64,000 nt of DNA from Micromonospora sp. U21 (GCF_018070045.1 NZ_JAGPYK010000023.1:43519-107518), one strand, 5' to 3'. Positions 1 through 9,270 are shown, counted from the first letter of the stretch. The notes: a model not told the origin generated them from the letters alone. Program-made: numbers and translations.

Positions 1-95
1 AGGTTTGAGTGATTTCAGACGAGCGGGATAGCGACGACAAGGCGCAATCCGCGATGGGTATCGGTTTGTGTCGACCAATCAAGAGGTGCTCCCAT

Positions 96-535
96 GCCTA
101 CGGCAGGCAGGCCCCGATGGATGGTCGCTCGTCGTGTCCCTGGTGACGGAAGACCCCGATGGCAGGGCGGCGGGCGCGGTCGGACCCTGCCGACGTCCTG
201 TCGGTCTGCCCCCGTTTACCCCCCGAAAACCCCCACCTTCTGTTGACACCCAGTGACAAGAGACGATAGGTCTCTGGCCGTGTCTGTGCAGCTCAGCGCT
301 TATTTCTGACGACCATCGACAAGTCCGGGGTGGCTACGGACGGTAACAAGGGGTTTTGACAAGCAATGACAAGCCCTGAACGAGGCTCGACAAGAGGTTC
401 TCTTGGGTTCAAAACTCCTTGTTTCCACGAGTACCTAGTCCTCTAACTGAGGATGCGTCGATTGAGGAGCCTACTACTGTCAACGCCGGCTGAACATTGA
501 CCCTTCTGTTCCGGGCGGGTTCCGGTGGAGTCCAG
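96..535. repeat. Diverged repeat module, copy A (partner at 21181-21560)
   Basis: Two blocks recur near 21.2-21.5 kb in the same orientation. One is a C-rich run at about 203-236 containing CCCCCGTTTACCCCCC. The other, at about 341-395, starts GGTAACAAGGGGTTTTGAC and carries repeated GACAAG words (254, 318, 357, 367 and 388). A third shared segment, at about 482-527, is inverted here relative to the other copy and reads on the plus strand as RLNIDPSVPGGF. The GACAAG words followed by a tRNA T-loop-like GGGTTCAAAACTCC look like integrase arm sites beside a core site. That reading is inference; the repetition itself is visible. Confidence 0.6.
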
Positions 536-1061
536 AGACGGGTCACCCGGTTGCGTACTGCCGCTTCTCATGCCGGCTGGGGCACCTCGTCCGATGGCCC
601 CACGTGCGCGCGGCGGCCACCGTCGCCTCCCGCCTATCGAACAGGATGTCAAGGCGGCGCGGCTTTGGCTGGGGCGAACCGGGGCGTCGGCCGTTGACGC
701 GCGACTGGCCTGGGAAGATGATCCTGCTCCGCTCCGCTCTCTGTTGCACGGTTCGACGCGGTGTGCGCGGGTCGGCTACGTGGAGTCAGTGCCAGGAGGT
801 GCCGACGCCCACCGGACAGTTGGCCTTCTCCAAACGGCAACTTTTTATAGCTGCGGCAGTCGCACAGCGCGGACGCTATCCCGAGTCGCGAGGCGTGCGA
901 ACGGCAAAACAGGGGCACGCAGTCTTTTGTAGGTCAGTCGTCAGGTAGTGAGGCGCAGGAGGCAGCGCGAGCCTCGGTGCGAGTTGAACCGGGTCCTTGA
1001 ACACAACGGCCCCGGTGCTGCGGCCGCACCTGGCCGATGATCCGCCGGCAGCAGGCGGTGG
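536..1061. other. Region without a supported gene
   Basis: No reading frame here has a ribosome binding site, a plausible start or a recognisable domain. The overlapping short frames on both strands are what GC-rich DNA gives by chance. Nothing further is seen. Confidence 0.5.
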
Positions 1062-1565
1062 TCAGCCTTCTCGGTAGGCGGGCAACTCGAGCGCGACGCG
1101 CACCCTGCCGGCCTCCTTGGCTCCGCTGTGCGCCGCTGCTGCGCGGATTTCCCGCATCAGCGCATCGACATCCGCCGCTTCGCCGGCCCGCCGCCAATGC
1201 CGTAACGCGACGTCGTTCTCCTTGAGAAGTGCGGCCATTGGCGCCAAGACCGCTGCCGGCCAGATCGTCTCGCGCAGCTCAACCGCGTGCGCCGCGTTCG
1301 TTCGGGCCACGTCGGCGGCCAGCGTACGGACCGTCCGCCACGGCTTCCCGGCGTTGACGGCGTCCTCCAGCTCTTCCAACGCGGTGTTGTACGGCGCCAC
1401 GATCGCCAGGTAGCGGCTCTTCGCCTCAACAACCGTCAGCGCGGCCGGGGTGGTCGGCGCGGCGCTCTGCCAAACCGGCGCTGGAGCTTGCGAGTCAACC
1501 TGTTCGCCTGTACCGCACCCGGCGAGCAGCACGATCAAGGTCAGGACGGCCGTCCAGCGACGCAC
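1062..1565 (-). CDS. Small secreted lipoprotein, unknown function
   Basis: The 167-residue product starts at a GTG with GGGAAG five bases upstream. Residues 1-17 form a signal sequence ending in the lipobox LLAGC, so the protein should be lipid-anchored outside the membrane through Cys17. The rest is an Ala-rich, mostly helical stretch without cysteines or a motif I can name. It stands alone, with no partner in an operon. The lipoprotein assignment is solid; the function is unknown. Confidence 0.75.
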   Translation of the reverse strand: MRRWTAVLTLIVLLAGCGTGEQVDSQAPAPVWQSAAPTTPAALTVVEAKSRYLAIVAPYNTALEELEDAVNAGKPWRTVRTLAADVARTNAAHAVELRETIWPAAVLAPMAALLKENDVALRHWRRAGEAADVDALMREIRAAAAHSGAKEAGRVRVALELPAYREG

Positions 1566-2094
1566 GGAAACTTCCCAACTGTCGAGTTCCGAGACACCGG
1601 GATTCTAGGGGCACACCTGCCCGGCCGACTAACCAGCGACGGCGGCGCCGCCGGCGGAAATTGAAGCGGATCCGTTCGCCGGCAACCGGTACGCCTTCAG
1701 CGGCGGTAACCCGATCAGCAACGTCAAGGTGGATAGCCGCCTTCTTGCTCGCGGAGCCCCTGCCGGTGGCGTAGCGCATCCGCTGCTGTTTGGACTGCCC
1801 GGACAGGAGGCGTCGTGAAGTTCAACATGACGGAGGCCGCGGCGGGTGCCTCGCCGGTGTGGGCCCAGCCAGCGTTGCGCAAAGGTCGAGGGTTTCGGTG
1901 GGACTGAGGATGGCGAACAGGCCGACCCGGCGGGATCCCGATCTGCATCCGGCGGAGATCGCCGCGCGAACCGGCCGATCCGAACACACGGGTACGTCTT
2001 ACACTGGCCGCCGCCCAATGACACCGCCATGCCGCCCGTCAACGGCCCGCACGCTCGCCACGTCGCTGACCCTGGGCCGCTGACGCACCGCGCC
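1566..2094. other. Region without a supported gene
   Basis: A frame open from 1846 runs into the lipoprotein at 2095, but its first 83 codons look like noise (many Pro, Arg and His, no domain). I see no promoter or RNA gene with confidence. Confidence 0.45.
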
Positions 2095-2562
2095 ATGATC
2101 CGCAACGCCATGATCTTAATTCCGCTTCTCGCTCTGCCTCTGACCGCTTGCGCGGGCAACGCCGATAAGCCAGACGCTGCTGCGTCCTCGACATCCGCGG
2201 CGCCTTCGGCGATCGCGCCGCCAAGTGCGGCTGCCAGCCCGACTGCGCAGGCGCCTGATGGGCAGGAGGAGCTTCGCCAGGCGGTGTTGGCGTACTCGGA
2301 CGCCTTCCTCGACGCGAAGCCCACGGTCGCGTACGACCTGTTCTCGGCCAGGTGCAAGGATCGCGTAACCCTCAGCGAGTTCACCGGCATGCTGACTGCG
2401 GCCAAGCAGATGTACGGCAAGGCGATGCCGCTCAAGAGCTTCGATGCGCAAATCGCGGGTGATCTCGCTCGAGCGACCTACACGTACGACGTGCCTGCGC
2501 TGAACCAGACCAAAGAGCCATGGGTACGGGAAGACGGCAAGTGGAAGCAGGACGACTGCTAA
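2095..2562 (+). CDS. Secreted lipoprotein, about 155 residues; stop codon overlaps the IS left end
   Basis: The start is the ATG at 2095 or, less likely, the one at 2110. Residues 1-19 give a signal sequence with lipobox LTAC. A Ser/Ala/Pro-rich linker follows, then a compact domain of about 100 residues ending KWKQDDC, of a size and character like small NTF2-like extracytoplasmic domains (inference). The stop TAA at 2560-2562 is built from a TA target duplication and the first base of the adjacent insertion sequence. Without the element the codon would read TAG, so the protein is unchanged by the insertion. Function unknown. Confidence 0.72.
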   Translation: MIRNAMILIPLLALPLTACAGNADKPDAAASSTSAAPSAIAPPSAAASPTAQAPDGQEELRQAVLAYSDAFLDAKPTVAYDLFSARCKDRVTLSEFTGMLTAAKQMYGKAMPLKSFDAQIAGDLARATYTYDVPALNQTKEPWVREDGKWKQDDC

Positions 2563-3618
2563 CGACCTCGTGCACGGTTGCCGGGATGGTCAGTTACCTC
2601 ATCGGCGGTGAGGTGCGGCTGGTAGGGCCTTGAGTGGCTTGGTGGCGTTCTCGGTGCGGTCGGTGTGTTGGTGGTCGGATAGCAAGCCGGCGATGGCGCG
2701 GATGGTGGTGTCGAAGTGTTCGCGTCGGCCGTGGTAACGGGTCAGGATCCGCCAGTTCTTCAGGTGCCCGATGACATGTTCCACGCGGATCCATTGCGAC
2801 GAGTGCCGTTTGCGGGCCGCGTCGTGCGCGGCGGTGACGCTCGGCGGCAGTGACTTTTGGTGTTTGCGTGGCTTGGGCTTCGGTGTGATGACCACGCCGG
2901 CGGTGTCGGCGCCCAGTCCTTGATAGCCGGCGTCGGCGAGGACCTGGACCCCGAGGGGCGCGTGGAGCAGGAGGTCGACAAGGCCGGCGGTCCGCGCCTG
3001 GGTGAGGTCGTGCATCGAGCCTGGCCGAGTCTCGCCGCAGAACAACAGCCGACCAGCCGGATCGCAGATCACCAGCGCTTTCATCGTGTTCAGCCGGGCC
3101 TTGCCTGATACGAACCGGTCCCTACCCGCCCGCCCCTCGACCGGCCGGCGGACCCGCACCTCGGTGGCGTCCATCAACGCCCGCGGGTGCTGACCCAGGT
3201 ATCCGACCACGTCGGCGAGAGTGCGCAGCCGGACGCCGTCATGCACCCGGCAACCCCGCTCGGCCAGCAGCGGCCGTACCTCGGCGATGGTGCGGGTGAC
3301 CGTCGAACGGTGCACTCCGAACCAGGCTGCTACCACGTCATGGGTCAACCCGTGCCGCAGGTGCACCAGCGTGGCCAGCAGCCGGTCGGCGAACCCGAAT
3401 CGGTGCTTCGCACCCGCGCCGACGCGGCGACGGCGTGTTCGCGTCGCGAGCCGATCTTGGTGGAGGGCCTGCCACCGTGGTCCCAGTTCCGCGACCAGGC
3501 CCGCTATCACCTGCCGGGACAGACCTGTCATCCGAGGGTTCATCATGATCGCAGCGCCAACCATGACGCCAACAACGATCATCGATGCTCAAGGACTCGC
3601 AACCGTGCGCGAGGTCGT
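2562..3618 (-). mobile_element. Complete IS5-family insertion sequence with terminal repeats and TA duplication
   Basis: The ends are inverted repeats: 2562-2581 reads ACGACCTCGTGCACGGTTGC and the right end, read on the minus strand from 3618, matches it with one mismatch (T/C). TA is duplicated at 2560-2561 and 3619-3620, giving a CTAG target, which fits the IS5 family. One transposase gene fills the element on the minus strand. The ends and the gene look intact, so a recent insertion is likely. Confidence 0.85.
2599..3582 (-). CDS. IS5-family DDE transposase
   Basis: The frame gives up to 327 residues; the true start is more likely one of the internal ATGs (codon 13, 14 or 18, before the segment TGLSRQV) than the first. 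An N-terminal helix-turn-helix region (HDVVAAWFGVHRSTVTRT) precedes a DDE nuclease fold. Catalytic-site motifs are visible as MDATEV, LADAGYQG and the glutamate in RVEHVIGHLKNW. Length and motifs are those of a complete transposase of the DDE_Tnp_4 type. It lies within perfect-looking ends, so it may still be active. Confidence in the family is high; the subgroup is not determined. Confidence 0.9.
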   Translation of the reverse strand: MIVVGVMVGAAIMMNPRMTGLSRQVIAGLVAELGPRWQALHQDRLATRTRRRRVGAGAKHRFGFADRLLATLVHLRHGLTHDVVAAWFGVHRSTVTRTIAEVRPLLAERGCRVHDGVRLRTLADVVGYLGQHPRALMDATEVRVRRPVEGRAGRDRFVSGKARLNTMKALVICDPAGRLLFCGETRPGSMHDLTQARTAGLVDLLLHAPLGVQVLADAGYQGLGADTAGVVITPKPKPRKHQKSLPPSVTAAHDAARKRHSSQWIRVEHVIGHLKNWRILTRYHGRREHFDTTIRAIAGLLSDHQHTDRTENATKPLKALPAAPHRR

Positions 3619-3695
3619 TAGTAGGCCGACGGACAACCGATCGGTAAGTGGCTGCGTCCTTCATTCGAGCGGTCGGATTGGCTGGTGGAGGTTCG

Positions 3696-4211
3696 ATGGA
3701 CGAGGTTGCCGAAGACGCGTTCCGGGGGTTTGTCACAGCGCGTTCGGCGGCGTTGCTGCGCAGCGAGTACCTGCTGGTCGGCGACCGGGGCAGGGCCGAG
3801 GACCTGCTGCAGACGGTGCTCGTCAAGACGTATGTCAAGTGGCCGCGTATCCGGGCCCCGCCGCGGTCGAGGGGTATGTGCGACGCGCGATGGTCAATAC
3901 CGCGACGTCGTGGTGGCGGGGCCGGTCGCACCGAGAACGACTGGTCGACAAGCTGCCTGAGCGCGGCGACGCGGACGAGATGGATGCGCGGCTGGAGCGC
4001 GAACACGATGTGGCAGCACCTGCGGGCCCTGCCCGTAAGGCAGCGCGCCGTGCTGGTGCTGCGCTACTACGAGGGCATGGCCGAAGCGGAGATCGCCGAG
4101 GTGTTGGACATCTCGCGCGGCACGGTGAAAAGCCACGCGTCGCGAGGCCTTGCCGCGCTGCGCCGACAGCTACACGAAGAAGACGCGGAGAAGGAGGCGG
4201 TAACGCCGTGA
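3696..4211 (+). pseudogene. SigE-type ECF sigma factor with two compensating frameshifts
   Basis: The ATG at 3696 has GGAGG four bases upstream. The N-terminus (DEVAEDAFRGFVTARSAALL, then GRAEDLLQTVLVKTY) is sigma region 2. The C-terminus (LPVRQRAVLVLRYYEGMAEA, then ISRGTVKSHASRGLAALR) is region 4 with its helix-turn-helix. The middle is out of frame: family-like sequence (VEGYVRRAMVNTATSWWRGR) lies one frame over between about 3857 and 4007. One base seems lost near GGGCCCC and one gained near GAACACGATG. As read, about 50 residues are scrambled in the region 2-4 linker. It may be a real mutation or sequence error. It overlaps the next gene by a GTGA. Confidence 0.75.
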
Positions 4212-5406
4212 ATGACCGGCTGGATGGTCGGCTTGGCCGCACGCTGGAGCGTCGGGCCGGCCTGATCGTGGACGGACCGCGGTTCTCCGCGGAGGAGATT
4301 GTGCAGGCCGGGCGGGCAGCGGCTCGGCGGCGAACCTCACGGATGTGGATATCGGCTGCGGCGGTGGTTGGCGTCACCGTGCTGGCAAGCGTGGCCGCGC
4401 CCACCGTGGTTGACCGCTGCCACAGCCGGCCCACCCGGCGCCGGTGGCGTCCAGGTCCACCACGCCGCCGCGCGGCCTGCCCACACGCTGCCCGGTCGAA
4501 CGGCTGGCGGTGCCGGCACGCAGCATCATGGACATAGTGATCGGGATGGACCCGACCGGGCGCTACATCGTGGGTCGGACCAACCCAGGTGGCAAAAGCC
4601 CAATACTCGACATGCTGATCTGGGACAACGGCCTGCTCCATGTGGTTCACGTGCCCGGGGACCAGCAACTACCCACCGACATCAACACCAGCGGCGTGGC
4701 GGTTGGCGTCAGCGGTACCACGGGTGAACAGGCCTGGATGTACCGCGACGGCGCGGCGACGTATCTGCCGGGCCAGCGCCCTACCAGGGCCAACGCCATC
4801 AATGATGGCGGTGTGGTGGTCGGTTCGGCCGGCCGTGGACAGCCCGTGGTGTGGCGATCACCGTCGACCGAGCCGACCGTGCTGCGGATGCCGAGCGGCG
4901 CCTGGGAGGGTGAGGCGAGGGACATCGCCGCCGACGGCACGATCGTCGGCACGCTCAACCGCCAGGGCGCCAGCATGCCGCAGGCGTATGCCTGGTTGCC
5001 CAACGGCACGCTCAGGAAACTACGGCTACCGGTCATTGACGGCGCGAAGGCCACCACGTCGCGCGCCATGTCCATCGCGGACGGCTGGGTCGCAGGTACC
5101 GCGAGGGGCCCGCACACCGATGTCCCGACGCGGTGGAACCTGCGCACCGGGGAGGTCCAGACCTACGCAGAGATGAGCATCGGCGGCCGGAGCGTCAGCG
5201 CCGACGGCTGGCTCGTTGGGAACAACCGGGAAGGGCGGGGGGTACTCGCCAGCCACCCGGGCGCGCTGACACTGCCGGACCTGAACAACCACAACAGCAG
5301 CCTGGCCAACTACGCCGTGGCGATCAGCCGGGACGGTCACCTCATCGCGGGCGACGGATCGGCCGGCGGCGACCTACCCGTCCCAGTGATCTGGCGCTGC
5401 GGGTGA
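4208..5406 (+). pseudogene. Membrane-anchored HAF-repeat beta-propeller, probable partner of the sigma factor; one frameshift
   Basis: Translation starts at GTG 4208, inside the sigma-factor stop. About 45 cytoplasmic residues are followed by one membrane segment (SAAAVVGVTVLASVAA). The frame then breaks near 4410 and continues one frame over, through a Pro-rich linker, into an outer domain of about 300 residues. That domain repeats a motif of the type INxxGxxVG: DINTSGVAVG, AINDGGVVVG, IAADGTIVG, SVSADGWLVG. HAF-type repeats of this kind form propeller-like folds. The layout fits a membrane-bound regulator or effector paired with a SigE-type factor. With the frameshift, no full protein is made as read. 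Confidence 0.7.
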
Positions 5407-5535
5407 CAGCCGGCACACCCCACCCGCGGCAACGCACTCATCGAGCCGCTGATGGGGCCTTGGTGAATCCGCGTGCGGAACACGTCCGACTTTAGCCGAG
5501 ATGAGTGCGTCCGGCCCGGCTCCGACGAAACTTCG

Positions 5536-6189
5536 TCAGCGCCTGTAGGCGGCCATGAAGACACGGACTGCCTCGTCTGCGTAGTGCTGTAGTTGCCGGA
5601 GGTTGTAGGGCTTGTCTCGGCCTGTGAACATGGCCTCGTTCACCGGGACTGACAGAATCAGGTAGTTCAGATGTTGGGCGGCGAGCAGCGGGTCGGTCAC
5701 CTGTAGGAGCCCGCGGCGTGCGAGCTGCTCGATCTGTGCGGCCAGCTTGGTGTGGCCACGCTCGGGGCCGGTGTGATGCCAGGTCCGAGCCAGCTCCGGA
5801 AAGCGGTTGGCCTCGGCGATGATCATTCGCCGCATCTGAACGAGGTGGGGCTGCGTCACCAGGACGATGTGTTGGCGGGCGAAATTCCGGAGGTCTTTCT
5901 CGACGTCGACGCTCGTGGCGAGGCGGTCGGTGAGCGACTGATTACTCTCCTCGGCCTCCTCGATGGCGCTGGTTACGACGGCGATGAACAGGCGCTGCTT
6001 GTCGGCAAAGTGCTTGTACACGGTTACCTTGGACACCACGGCGAGGGCGGCGATGTCGTCCATGCTTGCGCCCGTGTAGCCGTTCTTGAGGAACACCTCG
6101 CGCGCTGCCCCCAGGATGGCCCGCCGCTTCTGGGCGGAACGCCCTTCGACCGCGTGCGGCTCCTGCTCGGGTTGCTCCACTCTCCGCAT
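5536..6189 (-). CDS. TetR/AcrR-family transcriptional repressor
   Basis: The ATG at 6189 is preferred over upstream codons because GGGGAGG lies six bases before it. Residues of about 25-75 carry the TetR helix-turn-helix (RRAILGAAREVFLKNGYTGA, then SKVTVYKHFADKQRLF). The C-terminal ligand domain resembles the TetR_C type with helices ending YADEAVRVFMAAY. The gene diverges from an alpha/beta hydrolase, and two palindromes lie between them. Repression of both genes, relieved by a ligand that is perhaps the hydrolase substrate, is the natural reading (inference). Total length of about 217 residues is normal. Confidence 0.9.
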   Translation of the reverse strand: MRRVEQPEQEPHAVEGRSAQKRRAILGAAREVFLKNGYTGASMDDIAALAVVSKVTVYKHFADKQRLFIAVVTSAIEEAEESNQSLTDRLATSVDVEKDLRNFARQHIVLVTQPHLVQMRRMIIAEANRFPELARTWHHTGPERGHTKLAAQIEQLARRGLLQVTDPLLAAQHLNYLILSVPVNEAMFTGRDKPYNLRQLQHYADEAVRVFMAAYRR

Positions 6190-6216
6190 GAAATGCCTCC
6201 CCAAACGTGCCCGGCA

Positions 6217-6234
6217 CTGTACTGGACAGTACAG
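6217..6234. promoter_or_regulatory. TetR operator candidate 1
   Basis: The 18 bases CTGTACTGGACAGTACAG are a near-palindrome (arms CTGTACTG and CAGTACAG) in the gap between the TetR gene and the hydrolase. It shares the words GTAC and ACTG with the larger site 15 bases downstream. Confidence 0.7.
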
Positions 6235-6249
6235 GAGCAGCTCGGTACC

Positions 6250-6273
6250 GTACTGAACTGTACGGTTCAGTAC
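6250..6273. promoter_or_regulatory. TetR operator candidate 2
   Basis: Arms GTACTGAAC and GTTCAGTAC flank the six bases TGTACG, making a 24-base palindrome. Its right end touches the ATG at 6274, so that ATG would have no ribosome binding site. This supports GTG 6295 as the hydrolase start. Confidence 0.75.
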
Positions 6274-6294
6274 ATGGGCGAGGGGAGCGAGCCA

Positions 6295-7092
6295 GTGGCG
6301 ATATTAGGGCCAACGACCAGCAAGACGGTGACGTCCAAGGACGGCACCCCGATCGCCTACGAGCAGGCGGGCACCGGACCCGCGCTCATCCTGGTGGACG
6401 CCGCCGGGCACTACCGCGAACTCAGCTCGTTTGGCGGGATGATCGGCCTGCTCGCGGCTGACTTCACCGTCTACCACTACGATCGGCGCGGTCGCGGGGA
6501 CAGCGCGGACACCCAGCCGTACGCCGTGGAGCGCGAAATCGACGACCTCGCCGCGCTCATCGACGAAGCCGGCGGCTCGGCCTTTCTCTATGGCTTTTCT
6601 TCGGGCGGCTTGGTCGCCCTGCACGCTGCCGCGAGCGGACTCACGATTCCCAGGCTGGCGCTTCTCGAGCCGCCGATCGAGACCAACGAGGATCGTTCGG
6701 CACAGGCGGCCTTCACCGCCGAACTCGCCGAGCTGCTAGCGGCGAGAGGCCGTGCGGCCGCAGTGGACTACTTCCTGACCGGCATCGGCGTTCCCGGCGA
6801 GATCATCGCCGGCATGCGCGAGGATCAGTCCTGGTCAGCGATGGAGGCGGTCGCGCATACCCTGGTCTACGACTGCATGGTCAGCGAGGCCACCTCGTTC
6901 CAACTCCTCGCATCGGTGCGCGTGCCGACCCTCGTCCTGGGCAGCGAGGGAAGCGGTGACGATCTCACCGGAATGGCCACCGCAGTTGCCAAGACGTTGC
7001 CCAAGGGCTTCCACCGCAGCCTGCCCGGTGGATGGCATGGCGTTCCTGACGACGTCCTCGCGCCAGTGTTGACCGAGTTCTTCAAGCGCTGA
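6295..7092 (+). CDS. Alpha/beta-hydrolase-fold protein
   Basis: GTG 6295 is chosen because AGGGGAG lies eight bases upstream, while the ATG at 6274 directly follows the operator. The product is about 265 residues. It shows the HDRRGRGDS-like turn (YDRRGRGDS), the nucleophile elbow GFSSGG, and a C-terminal GGWHGVPDD supplying the catalytic His. Family members of this type are small cytoplasmic hydrolases or esterases of unknown substrate. Divergence from a TetR gene suggests ligand-induced expression, perhaps for detoxification of an ester or lactone (inference). Confidence 0.88.
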   Translation: MAILGPTTSKTVTSKDGTPIAYEQAGTGPALILVDAAGHYRELSSFGGMIGLLAADFTVYHYDRRGRGDSADTQPYAVEREIDDLAALIDEAGGSAFLYGFSSGGLVALHAAASGLTIPRLALLEPPIETNEDRSAQAAFTAELAELLAARGRAAAVDYFLTGIGVPGEIIAGMREDQSWSAMEAVAHTLVYDCMVSEATSFQLLASVRVPTLVLGSEGSGDDLTGMATAVAKTLPKGFHRSLPGGWHGVPDDVLAPVLTEFFKR

Positions 7093-7261
7093 GTGACCCC
7101 GACAGACCTGGGCTGAGCGCGACCTCATCGCTCGTTCCGCTGCATTTCTGGGACTTGCGGGCGGTACCGACGCGCCGACCATCCGGCCGATGTTCTGTCC
7201 GTGATCTTCGGGTTTGCCACGTGCCCGTCTCGAGCCACTGCCTCAGCCTGAAGGGATACCA

Positions 7262-7439
7262 ATGAGTGATCCGCACGTCCTACGGCAGCTGGAGGCAGCA
7301 CGCGAGCGCCTGGTCCGGGTGACGCCGAGGCAGGCGCTGCAGGCCCAGCAGCATGAGGTGTTCCTTGTAGACACTCGTCGGGAGTACCAGCGCCGTGCAG
7401 ACGGCGATATTCCCGGGGCGATTGTGATAGAGCGTAACC
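7262..7439 (+). pseudogene. Rhodanese-domain protein, 5-prime fragment
   Basis: An ATG at 7262 with AAGGGA upstream begins a typical short rhodanese: VRVTPRQAL, FLVDTRREYQRRADGDI and PGAIVIERN. The match stops near 7439. After that the sequence belongs to the 3-prime flank of the opposite-strand gene. The catalytic cysteine loop lies in the missing part, so the fragment cannot be a sulfurtransferase. The cause is a deletion or rearrangement junction at about 7440. Confidence 0.75.
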
Positions 7440-7529
7440 AGCGACCCGGCAGGGGCGGACCGGGACCTTCGGCCTGGGCCCGCAGGCGGGGCTTCGCCGG
7501 GACCCGGGCGCCGTTGGGCGGGCGGTGTG

Positions 7530-9155
7530 TCAGCGACGGCTGACCTGCTCCTGCTTGGCTTCGATGCTGGCAGCCACGGTGGTCAGGAACTCGGCGGTTG
7601 CCTCGGGGTCTGCTGGCTTCGGCTCCGGCCGCACGCCGCTGCCCGTCGGGGTGGGGGTGAGGAAGACGGTGATGTCGGGTGCGGTGGGCGGCAGGGGCTT
7701 CATGTCGTGGAGGACGAGCATGTCGGCCACCAGGCAGGTGACCTCGCCGTCGGCGGTGCGGCCGATCCAGACCGGGTAGGAGCCGTCGCCTCTCCCGCTC
7801 GGGTAGGCGATCAGATTGGTGGCGCTGTTCGGATCGGCGATCTCCGTCTCCTTGTCGTCGTCCCAGGCGTCGCTCTGTTGCCGGTGCTCGTACGCTGCGG
7901 CGAGGGCGTCCCGCCCTGACGCGTCCAGGAATGCGCCCATGCCGGTGTCCACTCCGAAGCCGTAGAACTCGTCGTCGCCGAGCAGCCGTATGTCCTGCCC
8001 GGGACGGACCGCGAGTTCCCAGCTCGTGGTGGGCTTGTCGAGGATCCGCAGCATCGCGGCGGTCGTCTCGTTCCAGCCTTCGCTCTCCCACCGCATGCCG
8101 CCGATCAGCACCGGGTAGTCCCCGGCCGGGACCATCACCGTGAACGGCTCGTCGCTGCCGCGGAGGGTGCCGGGGTCGGCAGCGATCACCGCACCGGTGG
8201 GCAGCCGCAGCATTCTGGCGGGTTCGGGTTCGGTAACGATCGCGGTGCCGAGTTCGGTGTCTGAGAACCGACTGCCCGGGGTGAACATCGCCTGCAGATC
8301 GCGGGGACGCATGCCCGATGGAGCCCTCCACAGCGGCGTCGGGGCCTCCCGGTGCCCCTGATCTTCCTTGTGCCTGGCGGGTACGAGCGTCACGTCGCCG
8401 GCGCCCCCCGCACTGCGTTTGAAACCGAGCATGCGGCCGTCCGCGTACGCCGTCCAGTCGCCGAACGGGGCCCTGCGCAGGGTGCGGTGCCGCTCCGGGA
8501 TGTCGTGGCTGGTCTGGAAAAGGCCGTGATGGTCCAGCTGCACACCGGCGGTGTCACTGTCCGGTCGGGCCGTGAGGGTGAAGTGCCAGGCGCGCTCGGG
8601 GAATTCCGGCTCGTCCGCAGACGCATAGCGCCACTGCTCGTAGTGGCGCAGATCGAGCAGGCCCGGCTCGAGCTCGCGGTAGTCAAAGGCGCGGTCGCGG
8701 CGGCTGTGCTCGTCGAAGAGGAACAGGCCCAGGTAATGGCGCCCCCAGTCGATCTGCAGCAGCGCCCTCGGCCGTGCGTCGGCGGTGAGCAGCACCGCGT
8801 AAGGCTCTCCGGCCGAATCGCGCTTGCGCGCCGCGTCCACACTCATCACGCCGACGGGCTTCCGGCTCCCCGGATCCCATCCCGCGCAGTAGGTGACCTC
8901 GACCGCGCTCTCCTCGGCCACGCCCTGCTCCGCTCTCCCGATCGGTGACGAGCTGATCCGGACAGTAGCCGCCGCCACGGAGAGTCCGCTGACCAGCGCT
9001 AGGCAGGTCAGGAACACGAGACCGGTGCGCCGGAAGCCGTAAGCCTCGCCGGCCGACCCGAACTTGCGCAGACTTCTCCATGACCCGCCGCGATCTGGAA
9101 CTCCTCGGGCCCGGTCGGTCGCCCGAGCGTCACCGGCATCATGCTGGGTCGACAT
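7530..9155 (-). CDS. Membrane-anchored DUF4241 protein
   Basis: Several starts are open upstream; the ATG at 9155 is the first that gives a sensible protein (about 541 residues), because codons before it look like noise. Residues of about 35-60 form one membrane segment (GLVFLTCLALVSGLSVAA). The C-terminal half has the DUF4241 signature: a PAGDYPVLI strand and a late DTGMGAFLDA motif. The N-terminal outer part is unassigned. DUF4241 has no proven activity; such proteins often sit in arrays of immunity-like genes, as here. The gene ends 90 bases from the rhodanese break. Confidence 0.8.
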   Translation of the reverse strand: MSTQHDAGDARATDRARGVPDRGGSWRSLRKFGSAGEAYGFRRTGLVFLTCLALVSGLSVAAATVRISSSPIGRAEQGVAEESAVEVTYCAGWDPGSRKPVGVMSVDAARKRDSAGEPYAVLLTADARPRALLQIDWGRHYLGLFLFDEHSRRDRAFDYRELEPGLLDLRHYEQWRYASADEPEFPERAWHFTLTARPDSDTAGVQLDHHGLFQTSHDIPERHRTLRRAPFGDWTAYADGRMLGFKRSAGGAGDVTLVPARHKEDQGHREAPTPLWRAPSGMRPRDLQAMFTPGSRFSDTELGTAIVTEPEPARMLRLPTGAVIAADPGTLRGSDEPFTVMVPAGDYPVLIGGMRWESEGWNETTAAMLRILDKPTTSWELAVRPGQDIRLLGDDEFYGFGVDTGMGAFLDASGRDALAAAYEHRQQSDAWDDDKETEIADPNSATNLIAYPSGRGDGSYPVWIGRTADGEVTCLVADMLVLHDMKPLPPTAPDITVFLTPTPTGSGVRPEPKPADPEATAEFLTTVAASIEAKQEQVSRR

Positions 9156-9270
9156 GACGTCATGATCCCATGGGTCTCCAGCCATCCACTCGGCTCCCGC
9201 CGCCGCAGACACGACCGCTTCTGGCGATGCGAGCGCCGAGACGGGCTGTACCGCATACAGTAAGCTCGTT

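Noticed and set aside
203..236. G-quadruplex or telomere-like element
   Set aside because: The opposite strand has only three long G-runs in this block; a stable four-run quadruplex is not evident, and nothing else suggests a chromosome end.
254..393. CRISPR array from the repeated GACAAG words
   Set aside because: The repeated unit is only about six bases, spacing is irregular, and no cas gene is in the window.
5752..6273. In-frame extension upstream of the alpha/beta hydrolase
   Set aside because: It runs through the TetR gene on the other strand and through both operators; the sequence there matches no hydrolase.
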